Shown here: piece by piece, positions 49,781-58,287 of the stretch
Numbering within the stretch: the first letter of the stretch is position 1
Layout: each line of letters begins with the position of its first letter
NCBI GenBank assembly: GCA_017526525.1
Contig: JAFXRG010000002.1
Span: 62,001-126,000, forward strand
Reading direction: 5' to 3'
DNA length: 64,000 nucleotides
Source: Clostridia bacterium
Lineage (GTDB): Bacteria; Bacillota; Clostridia; Christensenellales; Aristaeellaceae
The notes under the pieces: generated by a model
Told to the model about the DNA's origin: nothing
Database searches by the model: none
What the model saw: only the letters and a program-made list of their open reading frames with translations
Program-made: the position numbers and the translations under genes

Positions 49781-50713
49781 ATGAAAAAGAACATATGGAC
49801 CAGGCTTTGGTCTTTCCTGCTGGCGGCCGTCTTTTTGGCTGCCTGCCCGCCGGGAGGGGTCCGGGCGGAGGAGGGAAGTCCCTTCGTCGAAAATGAATGG
49901 AATTTCGTGGAAGAATCCATGGATGTGTCAAAGGGAATTCCGGAAACAGCCAACGGCGTGCTGGCCAGGATCCGGGAAACAGGCGTCCTTCGCGTGGCGA
50001 CGGAACCGTATTTTTCACCGCAGGAGTTTATTGATCCGGCCCTGGAAGGACAGGCGCAGTATGTGGGCGCGGATATGAACCTGGCCCGGCTGATTGCGGA
50101 GCGGATGGGCGCCCAGCTGGTTATCATTCCCATGGACTTTACGGAAGTGCTCCAGGCCGTGGCGGAGGACCAGGCCGACCTGGCCATCAGCGCCCTGAGC
50201 TATACGCCGGGACGCTCCATGACCAACGAGCTGAGCAAAGGGTATTATTTCTCGGACGCGCCCAGCAACATTACCATGGTGATCCGCGCGGAGGATGCGG
50301 AAAAATACCGGAAGGTGGAAGACCTGGAAGATGCCACCCTGGCCGCCCAGCGGGGATCCCTGCAGGAAGCGGTTACGGTGGAACGGATCCGGCTGTACCG
50401 GGAGTTCCGGCGGCTGGGGCAGACCCAGGAGGTTTACAACGCAGTGATCGGAAAACAGGCGGACGCCGGCGTGGTGGATATGGAAAACGCCATCAACTAT
50501 TTGCGCAGCAATCCGGACTGCGGCCTTGTGCTGGCGGAAGATTTCCGTTTTACCCTGGAAGAACAGTTTACCGGGGACCGGATTGCCGGGAAAAAGGGTG
50601 AAACCGAACTGATGTATTTCGTGAACGGCGTCATTGACGAAGTGGTCGGAAGCGGAAAATACAACGAATGGTATGTGGATGCCCAGAAACGGGCAGACGA
50701 GCTGGGTCTGTAA
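49781..50713 (+). CDS. SBP_bac_3-type solute-binding lipoprotein
   Basis: This 310-residue lipoprotein has a signal sequence MKKNIWTRLWSFLLAAVFLA and lipobox LAAC at residue 24. The mature part is a family-3 binding domain (polar amino-acid type): GVLRVATEPYFSPQEFIDP, GADMNLARLIAERMGAQLVI, VLQAVAEDQADLAISALSYT and ELMYFVNGVIDEVVGSG. No permease or ATPase follows. Instead the next gene, 18 bases on, is the HD-GYP receptor, so this protein may present a ligand to it. GAGGT lies 10 bases before the ATG at 49781. Confidence 0.87.
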   Translation: MKKNIWTRLWSFLLAAVFLAACPPGGVRAEEGSPFVENEWNFVEESMDVSKGIPETANGVLARIRETGVLRVATEPYFSPQEFIDPALEGQAQYVGADMNLARLIAERMGAQLVIIPMDFTEVLQAVAEDQADLAISALSYTPGRSMTNELSKGYYFSDAPSNITMVIRAEDAEKYRKVEDLEDATLAAQRGSLQEAVTVERIRLYREFRRLGQTQEVYNAVIGKQADAGVVDMENAINYLRSNPDCGLVLAEDFRFTLEEQFTGDRIAGKKGETELMYFVNGVIDEVVGSGKYNEWYVDAQKRADELGL

Positions 50714-50731
50714 AGGGAGGGTGCGGAATTC

Positions 50732-53700
50732 ATGGAGAAGATCGCCCTGAAAAAAGGTCAGATGGCAGTTTTCTGCCTGCTGATCGTGCTGTGCCTTCTG
50801 GCCAATTATGCCGGAAGCCTTTTCGCCGCGAACTGCCAGCTGCCCATCTGGCTGGACAGCGCGGGAACCGCGCTGGCGGCTTACCTGGGCGGGCCGGTGG
50901 TGGGCGGCCTGGTGGGACTGACCACAAACCTTTTCAATTACCTGGCTTTCGGAGATCCGTGGTTTTACTGCATTGTCAGCATCTGCATCGGCGTCATCGT
51001 GGGCCTGGCAGCCCGCAGAAAAGGCTTCAGCAGCCTGCTGGGCATCCTGACGACGGCGGCGATGGTGGCGATCACAGCGACCGTTGTGGCGACTCCGCTG
51101 AACCTTATTCTCGGTAATGAAAGCACCGGCAATATCTGGGGGGACGCGGTCATTGGCTTCCTGTGCGAAGCCGGTATTCCGCGGCTGCTGACGATTCCGG
51201 TGGGACAGTTGTATGTGGAGCTGCTGGACAAGCTGGCGATCCTGGTGGTGCTTTTCATCCTGATCCGGGTCAATGAATGGGGCGCCTCCCTGAAGCGCAA
51301 ACGGCGTGAAAAGAAGGAGGGAAAACCCGATCATTCCCTGGAAGAGGAAGAGAAAGAGGCATCGTTTACCGGCAGCACCGGGGCACTGGCCCTGCTGCTG
51401 GCAGCTTCCCTGGCCCTGGGGGCGGCGGCCGGCAGCGCGAAGGCGGAAACCGCGGAAAACAGGACCGAACCGGCCGGGGGAATCAATTACAACGATTACG
51501 TCCAGACGGTATACTCCAGCACCAACGGCCTGCCCTGCGGCGAAGCCAATGATATTGCCCAGACCAATGACGGCATTCTCTGGATCGGCACCTATGCGGG
51601 CCTTTACCGCTACAACGGCCGGGAGTTCCGGTGGATGGACAGCTATGAAAGCGTCCGCAATGTGAACACGCTTTATGTGGACGAGGAAGGCCGGCTGTGG
51701 ATCGGAACCAATGACAACGGCCTGAGTATTGTGATCAACGACACGGTGGCCAATGTGGTGGACAGCAGCGTGGGCCTGCCGGCCAACTCGGTGCGCTCCA
51801 TCATTCGCAGCACGGACGGTTACTACTATATCGGCACCACCAGCAGCATGCAGGTGCTGACGCTGAATTACGGCCTGCACCGGGTCAATACGCTTTCGGA
51901 GGTGCTGTATGCCGATGACAGCGCGGCGGATGCGGAGGGCCGGGTGGCCACGGTTACCAACAGCGGCATGCTGTACCTGCTGCGGGGCGGCCAGATTCTT
52001 TCCTCCCGCCGGCTGACGGAAGGAACGGCTGTTTTCAAAAGCTGCACCTTCGATGCGGAAGGACGGCTGCTGGTGGCCACCACCGAAAGCGAGATTTATG
52101 TTTTCGATGTTTCCTCGGACTGGTTTGAACAAAAAGAGGTCTGGCATCTGGGAAACCTGAAAAGCATCAAGGACCTGTCCTTCCTGCCCGGCGGCGAACT
52201 GTTTATCTGCGCTGACAACGGGGTGGCCTACCGGATGCCGGACGGAACCCTGGAATGGATCAATACCAACGGTTTCAACAACTCCATTGACAATATGCTG
52301 ATGGATTACCAGGGAAACATCTGGTTTACTTCCTCCCGGCTGGGACTGCTGCGGATGGCGCCGTCGGATTTCCGGGACATCTACAGTACGGCCGGAATGG
52401 ATAACCAGGTGGTGAACACCATTGTCAGCTGGAACGGAGTTTATTATTTCGGAACGGACAAAGGACTGGACGCGACGGACCTTTCCGGAAAACACAGGAT
52501 CACCGATGAACTGACGGAGTGGCTGAAGGGAACCCGGATCCGCTGCATGGCGGTGGACAGCCGCAACAGCCTGTGGATCTGCACCTACGGCAGCGGCCTG
52601 GTGGAAGTGGAGCCGGACGGCACCCGGCACGTTTACAACAACGAAAACGGCGCCTTCGGCAACCGGGCCCGGGTGGTGAAGGAACTGTCCGACGGAACGA
52701 TCCTGGCCGCGGGAGATACGGGCATCAGCTTCATCAGCGATCATCAGATCCAGGATACGATTTTATACAGCGCGGGAAAAATCTCTTCCATGGTGCTGAC
52801 GATTTCGGAACTGCCGGACGGAAGAATCCTTGCCGGAACGGACGGAAACGGCCTGGCAGTGCTGGAAAACCGCAAGGTTGAAAGGATGCTGACCCGGAAA
52901 GACGGCCTGAGCTCCGAGGTGATCCTGAGGACCGTCGTGGATGAGAAAACCGGCGGCGCCTTCCTGGTTACCAGCAACGGACTGTGCTACATGAATCCGG
53001 ATGAGAGCATCCGGCCGCTGGATAACTTCCCGTATTACAACAACTACGATATCTGGATTCAGGGAACGGACAACCTGTTTGTGCTTTCCAGCGCCGGAAT
53101 CTACGTGACGGACCGCTCGGAGCTCCTGAGCGGCAAGGCCGAGATCCGCTATGACCTGCTGGATTCCCGCCGGGGACTGAACAGCTCCCTGACGGCAAAC
53201 TCCTGGACCTGGTACAATGAGGGAACCGGGGAATTGTTCCTGGCCTGCGACACCGGCGCTTTCGTGCTGAATACCCAGCGGATGAGCGGCGGCACAAAGG
53301 TTTACCGCATGAGCGTTCCTTACACGAGGCTGGACGGTGCGTATCACCGGGTGGACCGGACTGCGCCGATCACCGTGGAACGGGGCGTCGGAAAGCTGGA
53401 GCTTTATCCGGAAATCATCAACTACACCATTCAGGATCCGTATGTCGGATATAAAATGGAAGGGTTCGATTCCGACTGGGTGATCCTCCCCCAGGCCAGC
53501 CTGAACAACATCGTGTACACCAACCTGCCCAGCGGAAAGTACACCTTCCACCTGGCGGTTTTTGACAACAACCGGGAGAACATCCTGGCGGAGAGAACCT
53601 ATACCGTCGTGAAGGAAAAGGAGCTGTACGACAATCCGTGGTTTATCCTCTACATCCTGACGGTGCCGATGTTCGCCGTGGGCTGGGGCATCTGGCTGAT

Positions 53701-54457
53701 GGTCAAGCGGCGCGAGGTAAAGATGCAGAAGGAACTGGCCGAAGCCAACCGGCTGGTGGAAATGGGCAAGCAGACCGTGGTGGCCATTGCCCGGGCAGTA
53801 GATGCCAAGGATCCCCGGACAGGCGGCCACAGCCGGCGCGTTGCCATTTACTCCAAGCAGATTGCCAAGGCCGCCGGCATGACCGAAAAGGACTGCCAGG
53901 ATATCGAGTGGGCGGCAAACATGCACGATATCGGAAAAATTGCCATTCCCGACCGTATCCTGAACAAGGATTCCCGGCTGGACGATGAAGAATATGCCAT
54001 CATGAAATCCCATACGACGGAAGGCGCAAAGATCCTGAGCGACTTCACCCTGCTGGATCACGTGATCGAAGGCGCGGAATACCACCACGAGCGGTATGAC
54101 GGACGGGGATATCCCAAAGGCCTCAAGGGAGAGGAGATTCCGCTGTACGCCCGGATTATCGGGGTGGCCGATGCATTCGACGCCATGACCGCCAACCGGG
54201 TTTACCGCAAACAGATGGACTTCAGCTACGTGCTGGGCGAGCTTGAAAAAGGACGAGGAACCCAGTTTGACGCGCAGTTTGTGGATATCCTGCTGAAGCT
54301 GATCCGGGACGGAGTGATTGACCTGAACATCCTCTACGGAGGCGGACAGGAAGAAACGGCGGACAAGCAGGAAGCCGGAAAAACGGAAGCAGCGAATCCG
54401 GATGAAAACCCGCAGGGCTCCGGCAGCACGCCGGAACAAAAGCCGGAAGCGCAGTAA
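50732..54457 (+). CDS. multi-TM / beta-propeller / Y_Y_Y / HD-GYP signalling receptor
   Basis: This 1241-residue receptor has this order. About 10-195 is a 5-6 TM region resembling ECF transporter S components (LDSAGTALAAYLGGPVVGGL). A basic/acidic cytosolic linker follows at 190-210, and a further TM at about 215-235. About 250-870 holds two-component-regulator propeller repeats (LWIGTYAGLYRYNG, LWIGTNDNGL, LWICTYGSGLVEV). About 885-960 is Y_Y_Y, and about 968-990 a TM segment. About 1010-1200 is HD-GYP, with HDIGKIAIPDRIL (His1065-Asp1066) and HHERYDGRGYPKG near 1118, all catalytic motifs intact. A disordered Glu/Pro/Gln-rich tail ends it. It should degrade c-di-GMP in response to an extracellular ligand. 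Confidence 0.88.
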   Translation: MEKIALKKGQMAVFCLLIVLCLLANYAGSLFAANCQLPIWLDSAGTALAAYLGGPVVGGLVGLTTNLFNYLAFGDPWFYCIVSICIGVIVGLAARRKGFSSLLGILTTAAMVAITATVVATPLNLILGNESTGNIWGDAVIGFLCEAGIPRLLTIPVGQLYVELLDKLAILVVLFILIRVNEWGASLKRKRREKKEGKPDHSLEEEEKEASFTGSTGALALLLAASLALGAAAGSAKAETAENRTEPAGGINYNDYVQTVYSSTNGLPCGEANDIAQTNDGILWIGTYAGLYRYNGREFRWMDSYESVRNVNTLYVDEEGRLWIGTNDNGLSIVINDTVANVVDSSVGLPANSVRSIIRSTDGYYYIGTTSSMQVLTLNYGLHRVNTLSEVLYADDSAADAEGRVATVTNSGMLYLLRGGQILSSRRLTEGTAVFKSCTFDAEGRLLVATTESEIYVFDVSSDWFEQKEVWHLGNLKSIKDLSFLPGGELFICADNGVAYRMPDGTLEWINTNGFNNSIDNMLMDYQGNIWFTSSRLGLLRMAPSDFRDIYSTAGMDNQVVNTIVSWNGVYYFGTDKGLDATDLSGKHRITDELTEWLKGTRIRCMAVDSRNSLWICTYGSGLVEVEPDGTRHVYNNENGAFGNRARVVKELSDGTILAAGDTGISFISDHQIQDTILYSAGKISSMVLTISELPDGRILAGTDGNGLAVLENRKVERMLTRKDGLSSEVILRTVVDEKTGGAFLVTSNGLCYMNPDESIRPLDNFPYYNNYDIWIQGTDNLFVLSSAGIYVTDRSELLSGKAEIRYDLLDSRRGLNSSLTANSWTWYNEGTGELFLACDTGAFVLNTQRMSGGTKVYRMSVPYTRLDGAYHRVDRTAPITVERGVGKLELYPEIINYTIQDPYVGYKMEGFDSDWVILPQASLNNIVYTNLPSGKYTFHLAVFDNNRENILAERTYTVVKEKELYDNPWFILYILTVPMFAVGWGIWLMVKRREVKMQKELAEANRLVEMGKQTVVAIARAVDAKDPRTGGHSRRVAIYSKQIAKAAGMTEKDCQDIEWAANMHDIGKIAIPDRILNKDSRLDDEEYAIMKSHTTEGAKILSDFTLLDHVIEGAEYHHERYDGRGYPKGLKGEEIPLYARIIGVADAFDAMTANRVYRKQMDFSYVLGELEKGRGTQFDAQFVDILLKLIRDGVIDLNILYGGGQEETADKQEAGKTEAANPDENPQGSGSTPEQKPEAQ

Positions 54458-54494
54458 TGCCCGGCACGGAACAGCGGATGGGAGGGAAAACGCC

Positions 54495-55694
54495 ATGAAG
54501 GAGAAAGCGAAGATCATTGCCACGCTCGTGGTCTGCGTGGTGGTTCTTGCGGCGGTCAGCGTACTGTCCGGATTCTGGAAACGGCAGCAGAAGGAAGCAA
54601 ACCTGAAGGTGGGGATCATCTGTTCCGAGGATGAAAGCACCCCCTATACCTATAACTTCCTGAAGGGAAAATACGCCCTGGAAGAGGAATACGGAAAGAA
54701 TGTGGAAATCTTCGTCCGCAGCAATGTGCACGGAAACAGGGCGGAGGAATCCATGCGGGAACTGATCCGCAAGGGAGTCAGCCTGATCTTTGTCAATGCG
54801 GATACGGAGGCGGCAGTGAACCTGGCACCGGAATTCCCGAAGGTTCAGTTCTGCCAGATTTCCATGCCCGATATTTCCCCGGAAGGGAAGCCGGACAACT
54901 ATCATACCTTCAACGGGGAAATCTACCAGGCCCGATATGTTTCCGGGGTGGTGGCCGGCCTGAAAATGCGGGAAATGATCGACAGCGGCGCGGTGCTGCC
55001 GGAAAACGCGGTGATCGGCTATGTGGCCGCCAACAAAAGCGCGGAAGTGATTTCCGGATACACGGCGTTCCTGCTGGGCGTCCGCAGCGTGGCACCGGAA
55101 ACCGTGATGCGGGTCCGCTATACCGGCAGCTGGAGCAATTTCCCGAAGGAGAAGGAAACCGCCCGGACGCTGATTGATGAAGGATGCCTGATTCTCAGCC
55201 ATCACACCAATACCATGGCGCCGGCGATCGCCTGCGAGGAAGCTTCCCAGACCGGCCGCCGGGTGTATTTTATCGGCTATCACCAGAGCATGATGGATGT
55301 GGCTCCCAGCTGCGCGCTGGTCAGCGTCCGGTCAAACTGGGTTCCGTACATCCTGCAGGCGACGGATGCGGTCATGCACAATGAACGCATTGAAAGCATT
55401 GTGAAGGGCAATGTGCACGGAAACGATATCAGCGCCGGCTTTGGGGAAAACTGGGTGGAAATGGTGGAACTCAACAAGCTGGCCATGGGGCAGGGAACGG
55501 AAGAAAAAATGAACCGGGTCATTGAGAACATGAAAAAGGGAAAAACGAAGGTTTTCCAGGGGCAGTATACGGGGGTCAATCCGGATCGGCCGGAGGACAC
55601 CGTCGATCTGGGCAAGGGCTTTGAGGAATGCAGCAAGTATTCATCGCCCGCGTTCCGCTATGTGTTGAAGAATGTGATTATTGAGGACAACTGA
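54495..55694 (+). CDS. membrane-anchored BMP/PnrA-type binding protein
   Basis: This 399-residue protein is of the BMP (Med/PnrA, purine-nucleoside-binding) family. It has an N-terminal TM anchor (IIATLVVCVVVLAAVSVLSG, residues 7-26) with no lipobox Cys, then LKVGIICSEDESTPYTYNFL, YQARYVSGVVAGLKMREM and VIGYVAANKSAEVISGYTAF. BMP proteins usually serve ABC nucleoside importers, but none is encoded here. GGGAGGG lies 8 bases before the ATG at 54495; a longer in-frame start would overlap the receptor gene. It is the third gene of the apparent transcription unit. Confidence 0.87.
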   Translation: MKEKAKIIATLVVCVVVLAAVSVLSGFWKRQQKEANLKVGIICSEDESTPYTYNFLKGKYALEEEYGKNVEIFVRSNVHGNRAEESMRELIRKGVSLIFVNADTEAAVNLAPEFPKVQFCQISMPDISPEGKPDNYHTFNGEIYQARYVSGVVAGLKMREMIDSGAVLPENAVIGYVAANKSAEVISGYTAFLLGVRSVAPETVMRVRYTGSWSNFPKEKETARTLIDEGCLILSHHTNTMAPAIACEEASQTGRRVYFIGYHQSMMDVAPSCALVSVRSNWVPYILQATDAVMHNERIESIVKGNVHGNDISAGFGENWVEMVELNKLAMGQGTEEKMNRVIENMKKGKTKVFQGQYTGVNPDRPEDTVDLGKGFEECSKYSSPAFRYVLKNVIIEDN

Positions 55695-55721
55695 TCCGGT
55701 TTGCAACCCGGGCCGGGAAAG

Positions 55722-55752
55722 AAAAGGACTGCCGTGCGCAGCCCTTTTTTTT
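55722..55752 (+). terminator. Rho-independent terminator of the sensory locus
   Basis: An 11-bp stem (55722-55732 with 55738-55748) with one A-C mismatch and a 5-base loop, followed by a run of T to 55752. It bounds the three-gene unit on the right. Confidence 0.82.
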
Positions 55753-55803
55753 GACGGAAAACCGGCGGGCGGGGTTTTCGCGGATTATACGCCGGGCGCG
55801 ACA

Positions 55804-55866
55804 GAAACAAAGAAAAATGTTTAAAAATGAAACAATTTAGAAATAAAGTGTTGACAATTGAAACAA
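55804..55866 (+). promoter_or_regulatory. three GAAACAA repeats around the XRE-S24 promoter
   Basis: GAAACAA occurs at 55804-55810, 55829-55835 and 55860-55866. The last two share the longer core TGAAACAAT and are 31 bases apart (three helical turns). The third lies inside the promoter spacer, so the XRE product may bind them and repress itself. Confidence 0.5.
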
Positions 55867-55879
55867 TCCGAGGTAAGAT
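55851..55879 (+). promoter_or_regulatory. promoter for the XRE-S24 repressor gene
   Basis: A perfect TTGACA (55851-55856) and TAAGAT (55874-55879) with a 17-base spacer, in an AT-rich stretch 34 bases before the GTG. Confidence 0.78.
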
Positions 55880-55912
55880 AATGCCGAAACGAAGGAACGG
55901 GAGGCAGGCGCG

Positions 55913-56749
55913 GTGGAATACGGCAAGGTGATCCGGGAAAAACGGACAGCCCTGGGGCTGAACCAGGCGGAGCTGGCGTCGGCGGTCGGCGTCAGCCGGA
56001 ATACGGTGGCCGGATGGGAAACCAATCATTCCAGGCCAGATCTCAGCACCCTGCCGGACCTGTGCAGGGCCCTGCAGATCTCCCTGAACACGTTTTTCGG
56101 CCGGGAAGGACGAAGCGCCGAGGAAGACCGGGTACTGGCCGTTTATTTTGCCCTGGAGGAAAGGGACCGGGAAAGCATCCTGTGGCAGATGGAAGCCCTG
56201 CGGGACCACCGGGCCGCAGCGCGCCGGCGGAATGCTGAAACGCCGAAGAAACCCGCGGCTGTGACGGTCCGCAGCGGCGGAAAACTTCCGAAAACGGTGG
56301 AGCTGTACGAAAGCGACCTGGGCGCCGCGGCCGGCTTCGGCGGGGCGCTGGGAGAAGCCCAGGGCGAGAAAACGGTCCTCTGGGCTGACCGGGATACGGA
56401 ACGGGCGGATGAGATCATCACCGTGTGCGGACGAAGCATGGAGCCCACCTTTCAGGACGGAGACCGGGTGCTGGTACAGCATACCGCCACGCTCCGGGAA
56501 GGGGAAATCGGGATTTTCCTGGTGGACAACGAAGGCTACATCAAGGAATACCGCAGGGACGGACTTCATTCCCACAATCCGGAGTACCGGACCATGACCT
56601 TCCATGAGGACCAGACGGTCCGCTGCATCGGCCGGGTGATCGGCAAAGTGAAAGAGGAACAGATTCCCACATCAGAGCAGCTGAGGCAGATTGCGGCTGC
56701 GGGAAAGAAAAGAAACGCAGGATCAGAGCAGGAGGAGGAAAATCCATGA
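55913..56749 (+). CDS. XRE-family repressor with S24/LexA-type peptidase domain
   Basis: This 278-residue protein has an N-terminal XRE HTH (IREKRTALGLNQAELASAVG, VSRNTVAGWETNHSRPDLST) and a C-terminal S24 domain with the catalytic Ser in VCGRSMEPTFQDGDRVLVQ and Lys in FLVDNEGYIKEYRRDG. AAAGFGGALG in the linker could be the Ala-Gly autocleavage site. This is the layout of SOS-responsive phage-type repressors, but no phage genes are near. The GTG start at 55913 follows GGGAGG by 8 bases. It overlaps the 84-residue gene by 4 bases. It may control that partner and itself through the GAAACAA repeats. Confidence 0.88.
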   Translation: MEYGKVIREKRTALGLNQAELASAVGVSRNTVAGWETNHSRPDLSTLPDLCRALQISLNTFFGREGRSAEEDRVLAVYFALEERDRESILWQMEALRDHRAAARRRNAETPKKPAAVTVRSGGKLPKTVELYESDLGAAAGFGGALGEAQGEKTVLWADRDTERADEIITVCGRSMEPTFQDGDRVLVQHTATLREGEIGIFLVDNEGYIKEYRRDGLHSHNPEYRTMTFHEDQTVRCIGRVIGKVKEEQIPTSEQLRQIAAAGKKRNAGSEQEEENP

Positions 56750-57000
56750 GCAGATATATGAACCGGGAAACCGTCCGCGCCATCAACAGCGCCCTGATGT
56801 TTACCGCATCCGGAGAAAAAAACGAACGGCCGGAAATCCGGCCGTGGCAGTACGTGCAGATGGAATATGAGCGGGTGGGCCTGATGCCTCCGGCCGGGAT
56901 GCCCCGTTTTGAAACGGTGGAGGACGCGGAAATCTGGATGTGCCTGGACAGCCGTTACAACAACCGGCTGAAGGAAACCGTCTGGGCCAAGGCCGTGTGA
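56746..57000 (+). CDS. hypothetical 84-residue protein coupled to the XRE-S24 repressor
   Basis: This small, probably cytoplasmic protein starts MSRYMNRETVRAINSALMFT and contains RPWQYVQMEYERVGLMPPAG and RFETVEDAEIWMCLDSRYNN. No TM, no signal peptide, no family I recognise. Its ATG overlaps the repressor stop by 4 bases, with GGAGGAGG upstream, so the two are surely cotranslated. It could be a modulator of the repressor or part of a toxin-antitoxin-like pair; the sequence does not decide. Confidence 0.65.
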   Translation: MSRYMNRETVRAINSALMFTASGEKNERPEIRPWQYVQMEYERVGLMPPAGMPRFETVEDAEIWMCLDSRYNNRLKETVWAKAV

Positions 57001-57018
57001 GACGAAAAACGGAACGAA

Positions 57019-57049
57019 AAAATCCGGAGCGAAATGCTCCGGATTTTTT
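57019..57049. terminator. bidirectional terminator between convergent genes
   Basis: AAAATCCGGAGC (57019-57030) and its exact complement (57036-57047) with a 5-base loop have A-runs on the left and T-runs on the right, so it works in both directions. It touches the stop codon of the minus-strand membrane protein. Confidence 0.88.
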
Positions 57050-57300
57050 CATTGCTCTTTTTCTTTGGATTCCCGGACGAGGCTGAGAATCAGGGAAACC
57101 AGGAAAAGGGGAATTCCGATAACCCCGGCGGGCAGCCACCAGTTTACGCAGAAGGCGCAGAACTGTTCCAGGGCGTAATCATAGAGGTACTTGGCCCGGA
57201 AAGCAGAGGGATTGCGCAGGCAAACCAGACCCACCACAAAGATGACAATCAGCACAACGCCGATGAAAATCGCAATTGCGCCTGATTTCCTCGCTTTCAT
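57049..57300 (-). CDS. small two-TM membrane protein
   Basis: This 83-residue protein has two hydrophobic helices (about 8-28, AIAIFIGVVLIVIFVVGLVC, and about 52-75, WWLPAGVIGIPLFLVSLILS) separated by a loop with two Cys, ending in a charged RESKEKEQ tail. It lies 14 bases after the SH3b gene and is probably cotranscribed with it. GGAGGGTTCC precedes the ATG. No family recognised. Confidence 0.6.
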   Translation of the reverse strand: MKARKSGAIAIFIGVVLIVIFVVGLVCLRNPSAFRAKYLYDYALEQFCAFCVNWWLPAGVIGIPLFLVSLILSLVRESKEKEQ

Positions 57301-57314
57301 GGAACCCTCCGAAA

Positions 57315-58250
57315 TCAGTTGAGATACTTGTCAGGCATATAGCCGGTGGAGCCGTCCACGGAGACCTTGTACCAGTAGGGATCCTTGGTCTTTTCCAGGA
57401 CGTTCACCTCAGCGCCTTCTTCAACCTTTACCGAGGACCAGCCCAGGCCCAGGCCCTGATACAGCCGGGGGCTGCTGGTGCCGCTCTTTTTGGTGGTGGT
57501 GGTGTAGGGGGAGAAGGGAGCGGGAACCGGCTTGTCCGGAATGGGGGCGGGCTTGTCCCGGGAGATATACTTGGTGCGCATATATCCGGTGTTTCCGTCG
57601 CCCTTGATGATGACATAGTCAAAGCGGGTGCCGTGCTCCACAACGGTTACTTCCGTTCCGGGCGGGTAGGTGGCAAAGACCGCGCTGTTGGCGCCGGAAG
57701 CGGAGGAACGCAGGCCCACGGAGCCGCCGAGGGAGACCACCCAGGCAGTATAGTCCCCGGCAGGCGTCGGCGAGGGAGAGGGAGCGATCTTTTTCCGGCT
57801 GAGCACATCGTTGGGCAGGTAACCCGTCTGGCCGCCGGTGGTGCGTACATAATCATAGTACCGGCCGTGGGACAGAACGGAAACCTTGTCGCCCTTGTTC
57901 ACAATGCCTTCGTTGGCAAAGGACCAGCCGGGGCCGTGCTTCAGGCCGGTGTTGTCCTTGGTGACCCAGGCAGTGTAGGCAGCGGCGCAGCGCGCCAGCA
58001 GGCTTCTTTCCACATAGCCTTCCCGGCCGTTAGAGAAGGTAATGTTGACCCACGCCTTGTTGGTGGCGGTGGAGTTGATGGTCAGGCACCAGTCCTGCCG
58101 GTAGGAATCCAGCACCTTGGATTCATAGTTGGGCAGATACCGCAGCCGGACCGAAGAGGTGTTTACCCGGTAATAGACTACGGCAGAAGCCATCGCGCAG
58201 GGAATGATCATCACCAGCACGAGGAGAAGAGCAACGAGACGTTTTTTCAT
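57315..58250 (-). CDS. secreted multi-SH3b (bacterial SH3) domain protein
   Basis: This 311-residue protein has a signal peptide (MKKRLVALLLVLVMIIPCAM, cut near ASA-VV). It then has about four SH3b-type units (about 25-85, 92-150, 165-232 and 255-310), shown by VRLRYLPNYESKVLDSYRQD, GYLPNDVLSRKK, VGLRSSASGANSAV, GYMRTKYISRD and a final STGYMPDKYLN, with Pro-rich linkers (PSPSPTPAG, PIPDKPVPAPF). SH3b repeats usually bind peptidoglycan. No catalytic domain is present, so it is a wall-binding or adhesin-like protein. GGAGG lies 8 bases before the ATG at 58250. Confidence 0.82.
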   Translation of the reverse strand: MKKRLVALLLVLVMIIPCAMASAVVYYRVNTSSVRLRYLPNYESKVLDSYRQDWCLTINSTATNKAWVNITFSNGREGYVERSLLARCAAAYTAWVTKDNTGLKHGPGWSFANEGIVNKGDKVSVLSHGRYYDYVRTTGGQTGYLPNDVLSRKKIAPSPSPTPAGDYTAWVVSLGGSVGLRSSASGANSAVFATYPPGTEVTVVEHGTRFDYVIIKGDGNTGYMRTKYISRDKPAPIPDKPVPAPFSPYTTTTKKSGTSSPRLYQGLGLGWSSVKVEEGAEVNVLEKTKDPYWYKVSVDGSTGYMPDKYLN

Positions 58251-58281
58251 GTCGATTTCCTCCCGGATGATTTGTAAAATC

Positions 58282-58287
58282 ATTATA
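58282..58287 (-). promoter_or_regulatory. -10 element of the SH3b gene
   Basis: A perfect TATAAT on the minus strand, 32 bases before the SH3b ATG. The -35 (TTCCCA about 17 bases upstream) is poor. Confidence 0.45.

Noticed and set aside
55913..57000. Remnant prophage
   Set aside because: A phage-like repressor is present, but no integrase, structural, replication or attachment-site sequence is visible around it.
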